Assembly: GCF_038561935.1 (NCBI RefSeq)
Contig: NZ_CP102770.1
Coordinates: forward strand, 4,836,001-4,900,000
Source of the DNA: Myxococcus stipitatus
Lineage (GTDB): Bacteria > Myxococcota > Myxococcia > Myxococcales > Myxococcaceae
Direction of reading: 5' to 3'
Length of the DNA: 64,000 nt
Under the pieces are notes generated by a model, which saw only the letters and a list, made by a program, of their open reading frames with translations, made no database searches and was not told the DNA's origin. Positions 35,903 to 43,681 of the stretch are shown here, in pieces; within the stretch, counting starts at the first letter, position 1; every line of letters starts with the position of its first letter. The position numbers were made by a program, and so were the translations under genes.

Positions 35903-37942
35903 TCAGCCGGCGAAGATGGAGCGCCGCTGCCGCAACTGCGTGTGCAGCATGGTCTGGATGGCCTCGCGGGTGCGCTCGGTGAGGCGTCCCACTTCGCCCA
36001 GGTCGTCCGCCGCCTCGGGAGGCAGGCCGTCCATGGAGATGGGCTCTCCGAAGCGGATGCTCCACTTGGCGGGCAGCGGCAGCGGCCCCAGTGGGGTGAG
36101 CGGAACGTAGGGAAACCCAAGGAAGCTCGCGGGGAGGCGGCCCAGCATGGGCGACGTCTCCTCCGCGCCGACGATGGCCACGGGGACGATGGGCGCTCCC
36201 GTGCGCAGCGCCAGCTTCACGAAGCCTCCGCGTCCGAAGCGCTTGAGGCGGTAGCGCTCCGCGAAGGGCTTGCTGAGGCCCTGGTAGCCCTCCGGGAAGA
36301 CCACCAGGGGGCGCTGCTCGTCGAGGAGCCGCAGGGCGTTCTCCGGACACGCCCGCACCGCGCCCAGGCGGTTGAAGAGGGTGCCGAGCACGGGAGCATG
36401 GAAGATCTGATCCTCCACCAGCCAGCGCGACTCCCTGAGGTCCGGCCGCTCACGGGCCAGCGCCAGGGACATCACGAGGCCGTCGTAGGGCAGGGCCCCC
36501 GAGTGGTTCGCCACGAGGATGACCGCGCCCCCGGGGATGTGGTCCGCGCCCTGGGCACTGACGCGCCAGTACTGGCCATAGAGGAACTCCAGCACCGGCT
36601 CCAGGCGCTGCACCAGCGAGGGGTCCTTGCCGTACTCGTCCAGGTGCGCGCCTCCGCCCGTGCCCAGGCCCGCGCGCACCGCGTCCAGCATGCCGTTCAC
36701 CGCGCCCCAGGCGCGCCCCAGCCCTTCGCTGGCCAGCGCCTGCCCGGCGATCTCCCGAGCCAGGGAGAACACGCCGCCTGCGCGCTCCGCGAGGGGGCGC
36801 TGCTCTCCGGACTCACGGAAGGACTCCGCGGAGGGCTCCGTGCCCGGGAGCGCGTCGGTGGGCTGCACGAGGGACAGCGGGCCTCGGCGGCCAGGGGGGA
36901 ACTCGTCGCGCGTCGCGTCTGGCATTTCCACCTCCGGCTCCACAGAGTACCTGTCGGTCGAGTGCGGCTGGCTGGAGCGGGTCCACGCGTCGTCGGCCCC
37001 GCCCTGGGCGCTGTCGTACTCGTGCGTCTCCATCACGGCGCCGGCGATCATCAAGTCCTCGCGCAGCTCCAGGTCGAAGCGCTCCTCTTCGTCCAGCTCG
37101 TCCACGAGGGTGGCCGCGGCGCGCTCATCGAGTCGCTCCGAGGCCCCCGGGGGGCTGTCCTTGCGGTCCATCACCTCCGCGACGGCGAGCTCCGCGGCGC
37201 TCTCCGCGACCTGCGCGGCCACCGTGGCGGCGAGCTCCCGCTCCCGCTCCGGAAGCCGGGTCGCGGGGCTGTGCTCCAGGACCTCCTCCACGGCGGCCTC
37301 GGCGAGCTCGGTGGCCATCTCCGTGGCAAGCAGTCGGTCCACGGGCTCGTCGGTTCCCGCGCGGCGGTCCATCGCCTCGTCCACCGCGTGCTTCGCGGTG
37401 AGCTCCGCGACCTCGGCGGCGAGGGCCTCCGCGAGGGCGTGGTCCACATCCCGCTGTCGCGCCGTCCTGCCGGTGGCCTTCTCCGTCACGACGGGCTCTC
37501 GCGAAGGCGGCGGCACGCGCGGCGACTCCGGGGCCGCGGGCTCGCGAAGCGGCTCCACCTCGTTCTCGTCCACAGGCGGCGCGCTCGAGGCCTTGGCGGC
37601 GGTGGCGGGGCGCACCTTGCCGGGGCTCGCGGGAGGCGCGCCTCGAGCACTCTTCACGCCATCGCGCTGGGGCTCACGCGAGGGCTTCCCGGCCGCGGGT
37701 TTTCCACGAGGCGGCTTCTTCGCACTCCCGTTCGCGCCGCGCCCCGAGGCGGCGGACTTCGCGTTCCGGGACGGCTTCTGGGGAGCGGAGGCCGCGCGAG
37801 GGCTCGACGCTTTCTTCGCGTCGGGGGCCCCGCGCTCGGAGGGCGAGCGTTCCTTCTGCTGGGTGCCGGGCTTCGCGGTCGCACCCTCACGGGATGCGGC
37901 GCCCCGCTGGAAGGGATCGTTGCCGAGGACACCCTTGGCCAT
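35903..37942 (-). CDS. Lysophospholipid-type acyltransferase with long N-terminal extension
   Basis: The C-terminal 230 residues are a PlsC/MGAT-like acyltransferase: NHSGALPYDG (His480, Asp487) and FPEGYQG (Glu551). The first 430 residues are unusual. A basic Lys/Ala/Pro-rich segment (about 1-150) is followed by three imperfect Ala/Glu-rich helical repeats (near 165-285, with AVDEAMDR, AVEEVLEH and AVAEVMDR at their ends). Total length is 679, against about 250-300 for the core family. It likely acylates a lipid at the membrane. It follows an SDR gene after two bases, a pairing also seen in actinobacteria. Confidence 0.85.
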   Translation of the reverse strand: MAKGVLGNDPFQRGAASREGATAKPGTQQKERSPSERGAPDAKKASSPRAASAPQKPSRNAKSAASGRGANGSAKKPPRGKPAAGKPSREPQRDGVKSARGAPPASPGKVRPATAAKASSAPPVDENEVEPLREPAAPESPRVPPPSREPVVTEKATGRTARQRDVDHALAEALAAEVAELTAKHAVDEAMDRRAGTDEPVDRLLATEMATELAEAAVEEVLEHSPATRLPERERELAATVAAQVAESAAELAVAEVMDRKDSPPGASERLDERAAATLVDELDEEERFDLELREDLMIAGAVMETHEYDSAQGGADDAWTRSSQPHSTDRYSVEPEVEMPDATRDEFPPGRRGPLSLVQPTDALPGTEPSAESFRESGEQRPLAERAGGVFSLAREIAGQALASEGLGRAWGAVNGMLDAVRAGLGTGGGAHLDEYGKDPSLVQRLEPVLEFLYGQYWRVSAQGADHIPGGAVILVANHSGALPYDGLVMSLALARERPDLRESRWLVEDQIFHAPVLGTLFNRLGAVRACPENALRLLDEQRPLVVFPEGYQGLSKPFAERYRLKRFGRGGFVKLALRTGAPIVPVAIVGAEETSPMLGRLPASFLGFPYVPLTPLGPLPLPAKWSIRFGEPISMDGLPPEAADDLGEVGRLTERTREAIQTMLHTQLRQRRSIFAG

Positions 37943-37944
37943 CT

Positions 37945-38910
37945 CTAGCTCCTCCTGAGCGCCGCGGCGGCGTCCCTGACGTGGTGGAAGGGGATGAACC
38001 CGAGGGCGGTCTCGGCGCGCTCACCATCCGCCACCCACGAGTAATGGATGTAGTCGAGGAGAGCCACGGGCAACGTATCCGCGCCCACCACATCCAGCGC
38101 GTGGAGTGCTCCACGGAACAATGGGCCGGGGAGGGGGAGCGGGCGGGCGCCCGCCTGGCGGATGAGTCCGGAGAGGGGCAGGACGCCTCGGCCCACGATG
38201 TTGAACTCGCCGGAGGCTCGCGCCCGCAGCGACACATGCAGGGCCCGCCCCGCATCCTCTTCGTGGAGCCCCTGCCACAAGGGGTCGAACCCCAGGAGGG
38301 TGGGGACCACGGACGTGCGCGTCAGCAGGCGCGTCACCGGATTCTCGATGGTGGGGCCCAGCACCGGCGCGAAGCGCAGCACGAGCACCTGCATCTCCGG
38401 GTGCCGCTCGCGGAAGGCACGGACCTGTCCTTCCACCTCCACCTTGTCGGTGATGAAGCGGCTGTGAGGACAGCCCTGCAGGGGCGACTCCTCGCGCAGC
38501 AGCGCCGGGTTGTTGCTCTTCGCGCCGTACACCGCGGTGAGCGAGGGGACGATGAGCCGGGGCAGGTGGGCGCGACCCGCCGCGGTCAGCACGTTCATCG
38601 TGCCGATGACCTCCAGCTCGTGCGCCAGGGAGCCGTTGCGGATGGGGCCGAAGAGGAAGGCCAGGTGGTAGAGCGCGTCGACGGGCCGCTCGGAGAGCGC
38701 GTCGGTGAGCTCGCTCTCGGCGTCGTGCCGGGTGAGGTCCACGCGGTGGAACTCCACCTTGTCCCCCTCCGGACGCACCACGTCCAGCACGAGGATGCTC
38801 TCCACATCGGGGTCCCGCTCGAGGCGCGGCAGCAGCAGCTTGCCGTACTCGCCGCTGGCTCCCGTCACCGCGACGCGCAACCGTCCCTTGCCTGGTCGTG
38901 TCACGTCCAT
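37945..38910 (-). CDS. NAD-dependent epimerase/dehydratase (SDR) with unusual active site
   Basis: An extended short-chain dehydrogenase/reductase of 321 residues. The Rossmann motif is VTGASGEYG near residue 15. The usual Tyr-x3-Lys site reads FITDK, so Tyr is replaced by Phe and the Lys is kept; an SLTAVYGA stretch supplies the usual Ser/Thr neighbour. Catalysis by the normal SDR mechanism is therefore doubtful, or another residue substitutes. AGGAGA precedes the ATG at 38910. It is transcribed with the downstream acyltransferase (two-base gap) and divergently from mutL. The product could be a lipid or sugar-linked metabolite. Confidence 0.8.
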   Translation of the reverse strand: MDVTRPGKGRLRVAVTGASGEYGKLLLPRLERDPDVESILVLDVVRPEGDKVEFHRVDLTRHDAESELTDALSERPVDALYHLAFLFGPIRNGSLAHELEVIGTMNVLTAAGRAHLPRLIVPSLTAVYGAKSNNPALLREESPLQGCPHSRFITDKVEVEGQVRAFRERHPEMQVLVLRFAPVLGPTIENPVTRLLTRTSVVPTLLGFDPLWQGLHEEDAGRALHVSLRARASGEFNIVGRGVLPLSGLIRQAGARPLPLPGPLFRGALHALDVVGADTLPVALLDYIHYSWVADGERAETALGFIPFHHVRDAAAALRRS

Positions 38911-39003
38911 ACGCGGGTTCTCCTGTTAGCCCAGCCGCCCTCGAATGTCAGCCTGCACCGGGCTGCTCTTGCTGGACAACGTCCGCCGGGTGGCGGAGGG
39001 TGG

Positions 39004-40884
39004 ATGGCTGCCATGGCACGCATCGCCCGTCTCAGTGACGTCCTCATCAACAAGATTGCCGCCGGTGAGGTGGTGGAGCGGCCCGCGTCCGTCGTGAAGG
39101 AGCTGGTGGAGAACTCCATCGACGCGGGCTCGAGCACCATCCGCGTGGACCTGGCCGGCGGGGGCGTGGACCGCATCATCGTGTCGGATGACGGGCACGG
39201 CATGGGTCGGCACGACGCCATCACCTGCCTGGAGCGCCACGCCACCAGCAAGCTGCGGGAGCTGGACGACCTGTTCCACATCGACTCCATGGGCTTCCGG
39301 GGGGAGGCGGTGCCGGCCATCGCCTCCGTGTCCCGCTTCTCCCTGCACACCGCGGAGGTGGGCGCGGACGTGGGCACCCGCGTGACGCTGGAGGGTGGGG
39401 TGGACACCGTGGTGGAGGACGCCCCGCCGCGCGTGGGCACCGTCATCACCGTGGAGGACCTCTTCTTCAACGTGCCCGCGCGCCGCAAGTTCCTGCGCCG
39501 GGGCGACACCGAGCTCAAGCACGCCGAAGAGGCCGTCGTGCGCCTGGCGCTGGCCAACCCGGACGTGGCCTTCTTCGCGACCCACGAGGGCAATGAGCTC
39601 TTCTCCAGCGCGGCCTGTCCGGAGGACCCCCGCGAGCGCATCGCCGCCGCGCTCGGGCCCGCGGCGCACCCGCACCTGTTCCCGGTGGAGGAGCGGCGGC
39701 TGGGCGTCAGCGTCACCGGCTACGCGGCCTCGCCCGAGTTCACCTTCCCCAACGCGCGCGGGCTCTACACGTTCGTCAACCGCCGCTACGTGAGGGACCG
39801 GGGCCTCATCGGCACCATCCAGCGCGCGTACCAGGACTTCCTCGCCGCCGGGCGCCAGCCCGTGGTGGTGCTCCACATCGACGTGGACCCCATCGCGGTG
39901 GACGTCAACGTTCACCCGCAGAAGCTGGAGGTCCGCTTCTCCGACGCGCGAGGCGTGCAGGAGGCCATCAGCGCCGCTCTGAACCGGATGCTGCGCGCGG
40001 CCCCGTGGCTGGGGGCGGGCGTGGACCCCAGCGCCTCGGGGGCTCCGCAGCCGCTCGACGCCGCCCACTACGCGCTCGCGGTGGAGCGCTTCCTCACCCG
40101 CGCGCAGGAGGCCTCCTGGGGCGCGCCGCTGCCCACCACGCTGGATGCCGCGACGGGGGGCGCACCGACGCCGGTGCCACTCTCCGGTGCGCCGGGCGCC
40201 ATGGCCGCGATTCCGTCCGCGCTGCCTTTCGCGAGCGGCGCGGTGGGCCGGGCCCCCGCGTTCGGCGAGGCCCAGCCCCAGCTCAACGAGGCACCGCCTC
40301 CGGGCTACTTCGCCGCGCTCCGTCCCATGGGAATGCTGGGCGGGCGCTTCCACATCTGCGAGGGACCGGGCGGCACGCTGGTGGTCCTGGACCCACACGC
40401 CGCGCTGGAGCGCGCGCGCCTGACGACGTACCTGCGCATGCTGGATGACGAGAAGGGGCCTCCCGCGCCGTCCTTGTTCGGCACCACGCTGGAGTTCACC
40501 GTCCAGGTCGCGAAGTCCCTCGTCGAGGGGCGCGAGGCGCTGGCCCGCCTGGGCGTCGACGTGGAGCCCTTCGGCGGGACCACGGTGGCGCTCAAGTCGG
40601 TGCCCCCGGGGCTGGAAGGGGCGGATGCCCGCTCGTTGCTGGAGGCGCTCGCCCGGGCGCTGCCACCGAGGAGTGCCCCCCTGGATGCCGTCACGCTCGC
40701 GGAGGCGGTGCGGGTGATGGCGTGCCATGCCGCGCGCAAGGCCGGGGCGGTGCCGCTCACGGACGCGCAGCTCCGCGGGCTCCTGGGCGAGCTGGACCGG
40801 GCGGACTTCCACCCGCCCTGCAGCCACGGCACGGTGGTGGTCCTGGAGATGCCGCTCCTGGAGCTGGAGCGACGGGCCCGCTGA
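39004..40884 (+). CDS. mutL: DNA mismatch repair protein MutL
   Basis: A 626-residue MutL. The N-terminal GHKL ATPase has ELVENSIDAG, SDDGHGM, GFRGEA and the conserved MutL motif GTVITVEDLFFNVPARRKF region (split around residues 140-165). A Pro/Ala linker of about 80 residues leads to the C-terminal dimerisation/endonuclease domain. That domain has DPHA (463-466) with Glu469 but Thr at 474 where the last Glu of the DQHA-x2-E-x4-E motif is expected, then ACHAARK (573-579) and CSHG (606-609). The nuclease site is therefore partly altered. Two close ATGs (39004, 39013) are possible starts. Confidence 0.93.
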   Translation: MAAMARIARLSDVLINKIAAGEVVERPASVVKELVENSIDAGSSTIRVDLAGGGVDRIIVSDDGHGMGRHDAITCLERHATSKLRELDDLFHIDSMGFRGEAVPAIASVSRFSLHTAEVGADVGTRVTLEGGVDTVVEDAPPRVGTVITVEDLFFNVPARRKFLRRGDTELKHAEEAVVRLALANPDVAFFATHEGNELFSSAACPEDPRERIAAALGPAAHPHLFPVEERRLGVSVTGYAASPEFTFPNARGLYTFVNRRYVRDRGLIGTIQRAYQDFLAAGRQPVVVLHIDVDPIAVDVNVHPQKLEVRFSDARGVQEAISAALNRMLRAAPWLGAGVDPSASGAPQPLDAAHYALAVERFLTRAQEASWGAPLPTTLDAATGGAPTPVPLSGAPGAMAAIPSALPFASGAVGRAPAFGEAQPQLNEAPPPGYFAALRPMGMLGGRFHICEGPGGTLVVLDPHAALERARLTTYLRMLDDEKGPPAPSLFGTTLEFTVQVAKSLVEGREALARLGVDVEPFGGTTVALKSVPPGLEGADARSLLEALARALPPRSAPLDAVTLAEAVRVMACHAARKAGAVPLTDAQLRGLLGELDRADFHPPCSHGTVVVLEMPLLELERRAR

Positions 40885-40920
40885 GGTGGGGAGGCCGGGC
40901 CCGGGGCGCGTGCCGGAAAG

Positions 40921-40948
40921 TTGACCCGTCAGAGGTCACTGCTACGGT
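40921..40948 (+). promoter_or_regulatory. Candidate promoter for the 51-residue small protein
   Basis: TTGACC (40921-40926) matches five of six -35 bases; TACGGT (40943-40948) at 16 bases spacing is a fair -10. Predicted start lies about 85 bases before the ATG at 41039. Confidence 0.45.
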
Positions 40949-41038
40949 GGGCGACACGCCTGTAGCACGGCGCGGACCGGGCACGGCGGTCCGGAACGAG
41001 TCCTCTCACGCGGCGACGCATTCGACAGGAGCGGCCCC

Positions 41039-41194
41039 ATGCGCGGTGTCATCACCCTGCGGGACGTGCTGTCCAACCTGGGCGTGGTGCTGCGCGAGTT
41101 CGGCGCGCTGTGTGTCGTCCGCTGTCTGGTGGCGTCCCTGCGCCGGCAGAAGACGACGTTCCTGGAAATCGCCGTGCGCTCCAAACACCCCTGA
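41039..41194 (+). CDS. Small protein of 51 residues
   Basis: The ATG at 41039 has AGGAG about eight bases upstream and a candidate promoter further up. The stop is TGA at 41192-41194. The product is rich in Val/Leu with basic residues (VLREFGALCVVRCLVASLRR) and could be amphipathic or membrane-associated. Codon use has the strong G/C third-position bias of real genes here. It ends 19 bases before the next gene and may be cotranscribed with it. No family recognised. Confidence 0.5.
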   Translation: MRGVITLRDVLSNLGVVLREFGALCVVRCLVASLRRQKTTFLEIAVRSKHP

Positions 41195-41213
41195 CCCTCG
41201 CCTCCCGAGTCCG

Positions 41214-41933
41214 ATGCTCCGTCGCCTCCTGCCGCCGCTCGCCCTGTTGCTCGCCACCCCCGCTGTCGCCCAGGACGAGGGCGAAGACATTCCCACGACG
41301 ATGGACGGAGTCGGCCGCATCACCGTGCAAGGTGGCTGGCGCGTCACGTCCAACGAGACCTTCTACAACAGCTGGTACGGCCGCGATAAGAACGCGGGAC
41401 TGCCCCGCGCGAAGAAGACGGGAGGCGGGCCCTTCGCGGTGGCTTCCTTCGCGTACTCGCTGTCGGACCTCGTGGAGGTGGGCATCGACCTGTTCGGGAC
41501 GGGCTCGCGCCTGTATCTCACCGAGCCCGGCGCGGAGGAGGGAATCACCACCGAGCGGCGGGTGGACACCCTGGGTTACGGCGCGATGTTGGGCCTGCGC
41601 TTCCAGACGGTCCTCTCGGAAGTGGGCCCCTACGGCCTGGTTCCCTTCGGGGGCATCTTCACGGGCCCGGCGCTCGCCAGCTCGCGGCGCGCGGGCGAGT
41701 CCATCCAGGAGGACACGATGCAGGCCTGGGCGGGCACGCTGGGCGCGACCTGGCGCCTGTCGCCTCGCTGGGGTCTCACGGCTGAATACCGCATCATGTT
41801 CTTGCGGGGCCCCGCGGGGCCGCCGGATGATCGCATCGGCTCGTTCAACCTGGGCGGTAGCTGGCTCGGAATCGGCGTGACGTATACTTTTCCGCCGGAG
41901 ACGAACCGCCCGCTGCCAGGAAGTGGCCTGTAG
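41214..41933 (+). CDS. Outer-membrane beta-barrel-like protein
   Basis: A 239-residue protein with a clear signal (MLRRLLPPLALLLATPAVA). The mature part alternates aromatic and polar residues in beta strands (ITVQGGWRVTSNETFYNSW, VEVGIDLFGTGSRLYL, GLTAEYRIMFLRGP) and ends in a strand (GIGVTYTFPPE). This fits a small outer-membrane barrel or lipid-associated beta protein. No enzyme motif was seen. It follows the small protein gene by 19 bases. The ATG at 41214 sets the signal peptide. Confidence 0.78.
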   Translation: MLRRLLPPLALLLATPAVAQDEGEDIPTTMDGVGRITVQGGWRVTSNETFYNSWYGRDKNAGLPRAKKTGGGPFAVASFAYSLSDLVEVGIDLFGTGSRLYLTEPGAEEGITTERRVDTLGYGAMLGLRFQTVLSEVGPYGLVPFGGIFTGPALASSRRAGESIQEDTMQAWAGTLGATWRLSPRWGLTAEYRIMFLRGPAGPPDDRIGSFNLGGSWLGIGVTYTFPPETNRPLPGSGL

Positions 41934-41998
41934 CCCGGGCGGGCAGGCGCCAAACGGGTTGTTTGCTCCTGGAAATGTGGCAAAGCCATCGTGTTGTT

Positions 41999-42028
41999 CC
42001 GGTTCGAAATGAGTCGCCGTTGAACCGG
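41999..42028 (+). promoter_or_regulatory. Hairpin that could hide the ribosome binding site
   Basis: CCGGTTC (41999-42005) pairs with GAACCGG (42022-42028) in a perfect 7-bp stem with a 16-base loop. The GGGAG ribosome binding site at about 42027-42031 overlaps the right arm, so the hairpin could limit translation of the gene starting at 42043. Confidence 0.4.
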
Positions 42029-42042
42029 GAGAACTCCTTACG

Positions 42043-43074
42043 ATGCGCGAATCGGCCGAGATCGTTTCCGGGCCCAGGAAGATGTCCATGCCAGAGCAGG
42101 CGAAGACCGAGATTGATAAGGAATTGGCGGATCTCCGCCGTGAAGTCGTCGAGGCCCGCAACCTCGTCATCAAGAGTGACAACCTGCTGAAGAACCTCCA
42201 TGCGGAGGTGAAGGCGGTAGGCAAGCGACACGAGGACTTCCAGCGGCGCCAGTGGGTGTCCTCCGCGGCGGCCTACGTGCTGTTCGCGGTCATCGTCGTG
42301 GGCGCGGCCATCATGGTCACCAGCGCCCGCAGCTCCAGCGCCACCAGCGAGCGGGAGCGGCTGGAGAAGATGGCCGCGGACCTGACGGCGCAGATGGAGA
42401 AGCAGCGGGCGGAGACCTCCGCGCACCAGACGGCCCAGCGTGGCGCGGCCGAGGTCTACAAGATGATGACCTCGCTGCCCGGCGACGAGCGGCTCAAGGG
42501 CATCGACGCGCTGATGAAGCTGGACACGTCCCGGCTGAGCTCGCTGGAGCGCCAGGCGCTCAATGACCGGGCCTCGGCGCTGCGCCGGGAGTCGGGTGAC
42601 GCGGCCTTCGCGCGCGGCAAGATTGCCTACACGCGCAACGAGATGTCCCAGGTCGTCTCGGAGATGGAGCGTTTCCTGGCCATGAACCCGCCGCAGGACC
42701 AGGCGCTGGATGCCTCGTTCTACCTGGGCATCGCGTACAACCAGCTGCGCAAGCACGACAAGGCCGTGCCCCTGCTGGCCCGCTTCGTGGAAGGCGACCG
42801 CCGCGCCAAGACGCGGGACTACGCCATGCTGCTGCTGGCCCAGTCGTACCAGGAGGTGGGGCAGAACGAGAAGGCGCTGGAGACGGCGCGTGACGCCGCG
42901 GGCGCTTACCTCAACAGCCAGTACCAGTCGCAGTTCCGCGGCCGCATCGCCAGCGTGAAGCGGGCGATGAGCGGCGGGACGGACGCCGCGGGCCCGGGAG
43001 CTGCGGCCGCTGCTCCGGCGGCTCCGGCTCCGGTCGCGGCCCCCCCGCAGGCGGCCAGCCCCGCTGGTCAGTAG
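42043..43074 (+). CDS. Membrane-anchored coiled-coil/TPR protein
   Basis: A 343-residue protein. An N-terminal soluble segment with coiled-coil character (TEIDKELADLRREVVEARN) precedes one membrane segment (SSAAAYVLFAVIVVGAAIMV, about residues 78-97). Another coiled coil (ERLEKMAADLTAQMEKQRA) leads to TPR-like repeats around 185-305, then an Ala/Pro-rich tail. The topology suggests a short cytosolic N-terminus and a periplasmic TPR domain. The ATG at 42043 has GGGAGA at a suitable distance; the ATG at 42082 lacks one. Function unknown; a scaffold for a multiprotein complex is possible. Confidence 0.75.
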   Translation: MRESAEIVSGPRKMSMPEQAKTEIDKELADLRREVVEARNLVIKSDNLLKNLHAEVKAVGKRHEDFQRRQWVSSAAAYVLFAVIVVGAAIMVTSARSSSATSERERLEKMAADLTAQMEKQRAETSAHQTAQRGAAEVYKMMTSLPGDERLKGIDALMKLDTSRLSSLERQALNDRASALRRESGDAAFARGKIAYTRNEMSQVVSEMERFLAMNPPQDQALDASFYLGIAYNQLRKHDKAVPLLARFVEGDRRAKTRDYAMLLLAQSYQEVGQNEKALETARDAAGAYLNSQYQSQFRGRIASVKRAMSGGTDAAGPGAAAAAPAAPAPVAAPPQAASPAGQ

Positions 43075-43084
43075 TCCCCCTTGT

Positions 43085-43107
43085 CCCCACCCGGGCTCCG
43101 GGTGGGG
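43085..43107 (+). terminator. Strong hairpin after the TPR membrane gene
   Basis: CCCCACCCGG pairs perfectly with CCGGGTGGGG across the three-base loop GCT. It begins 11 bases after the stop at 43074. No U-run follows, but the stem is very stable and the position fits termination. Confidence 0.6.
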
Positions 43108-43129
43108 ATACACGGAGGCGTTGCCTCGC

Positions 43130-43158
43130 GGGGTCCACAGTCATAAGACCTGGACCCC
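43130..43158 (+). repeat. Hairpin abutting a GTG start
   Basis: GGGGTCCA (43130-43137) pairs with TGGACCCC (43151-43158), a perfect 8-bp stem. Its right arm ends at the base before the GTG start at 43159, leaving no usual ribosome binding site. Confidence 0.5.
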
Positions 43159-43668
43159 GTGTCCGCCCCCGACCCCCGGAAAGATCCCCGCTTCCGCCGC
43201 TACCGTGGTGCCGCGTATGGGATCTACATCACGCTGACGGCGCTCTTCTCGATGTGGATTCTCTGGAACGTGAGCCGCTCGGTGGCGGCCATGACGCCGG
43301 AGAAGCTCCCCCCCGCCGCCCAGGCGCTCAGCTACCGGGACTGTCTGGCCGGCGCGCGGGCCCTCTGGGACGAGCTGGAGGCCGGGCGCGAGAAGCTGGT
43401 GCGAGTCTCCCCCGCCCGCGACACCGACCAGGAATGGATGCGCTTCCGGACGGAGTGGATGCAGCGGCTGCGCGTGCGCGAGTCCGAGTGCGACCTCCAG
43501 TCCCGCGAGCGCGCCCCGCTGCGCACGGTGTACGGCCGGCTGGAAGTCGTGTTGGACCTCTACACCACGCACGCGGTGCAGTACGCGGATGAGGTCGGAG
43601 GCACGGTGGACGCGTTCCACGCGGCCTTCAAGGCCGCCGCCAGCAGCCCCGCGGCCGAGACTCCCTGA
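43159..43668 (+). CDS. Single-pass membrane protein of unknown function
   Basis: A 169-residue protein with a short basic N-terminus (SAPDPRKDPRFRRYRG), one membrane segment (YGIYITLTALFSMWILWNV, about 20-38) and a helical, charged remainder (WMRFRTEWMQRLRVRESE). No family recognised. The GTG at 43159 is taken as start, but no ribosome binding site precedes it and an 8-bp hairpin abuts it, so translation may be weak or regulated. It is convergent with a lipoprotein gene. Confidence 0.62.
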   Translation: MSAPDPRKDPRFRRYRGAAYGIYITLTALFSMWILWNVSRSVAAMTPEKLPPAAQALSYRDCLAGARALWDELEAGREKLVRVSPARDTDQEWMRFRTEWMQRLRVRESECDLQSRERAPLRTVYGRLEVVLDLYTTHAVQYADEVGGTVDAFHAAFKAAASSPAAETP

Positions 43669-43681
43669 GGCGGCGAGCCCC

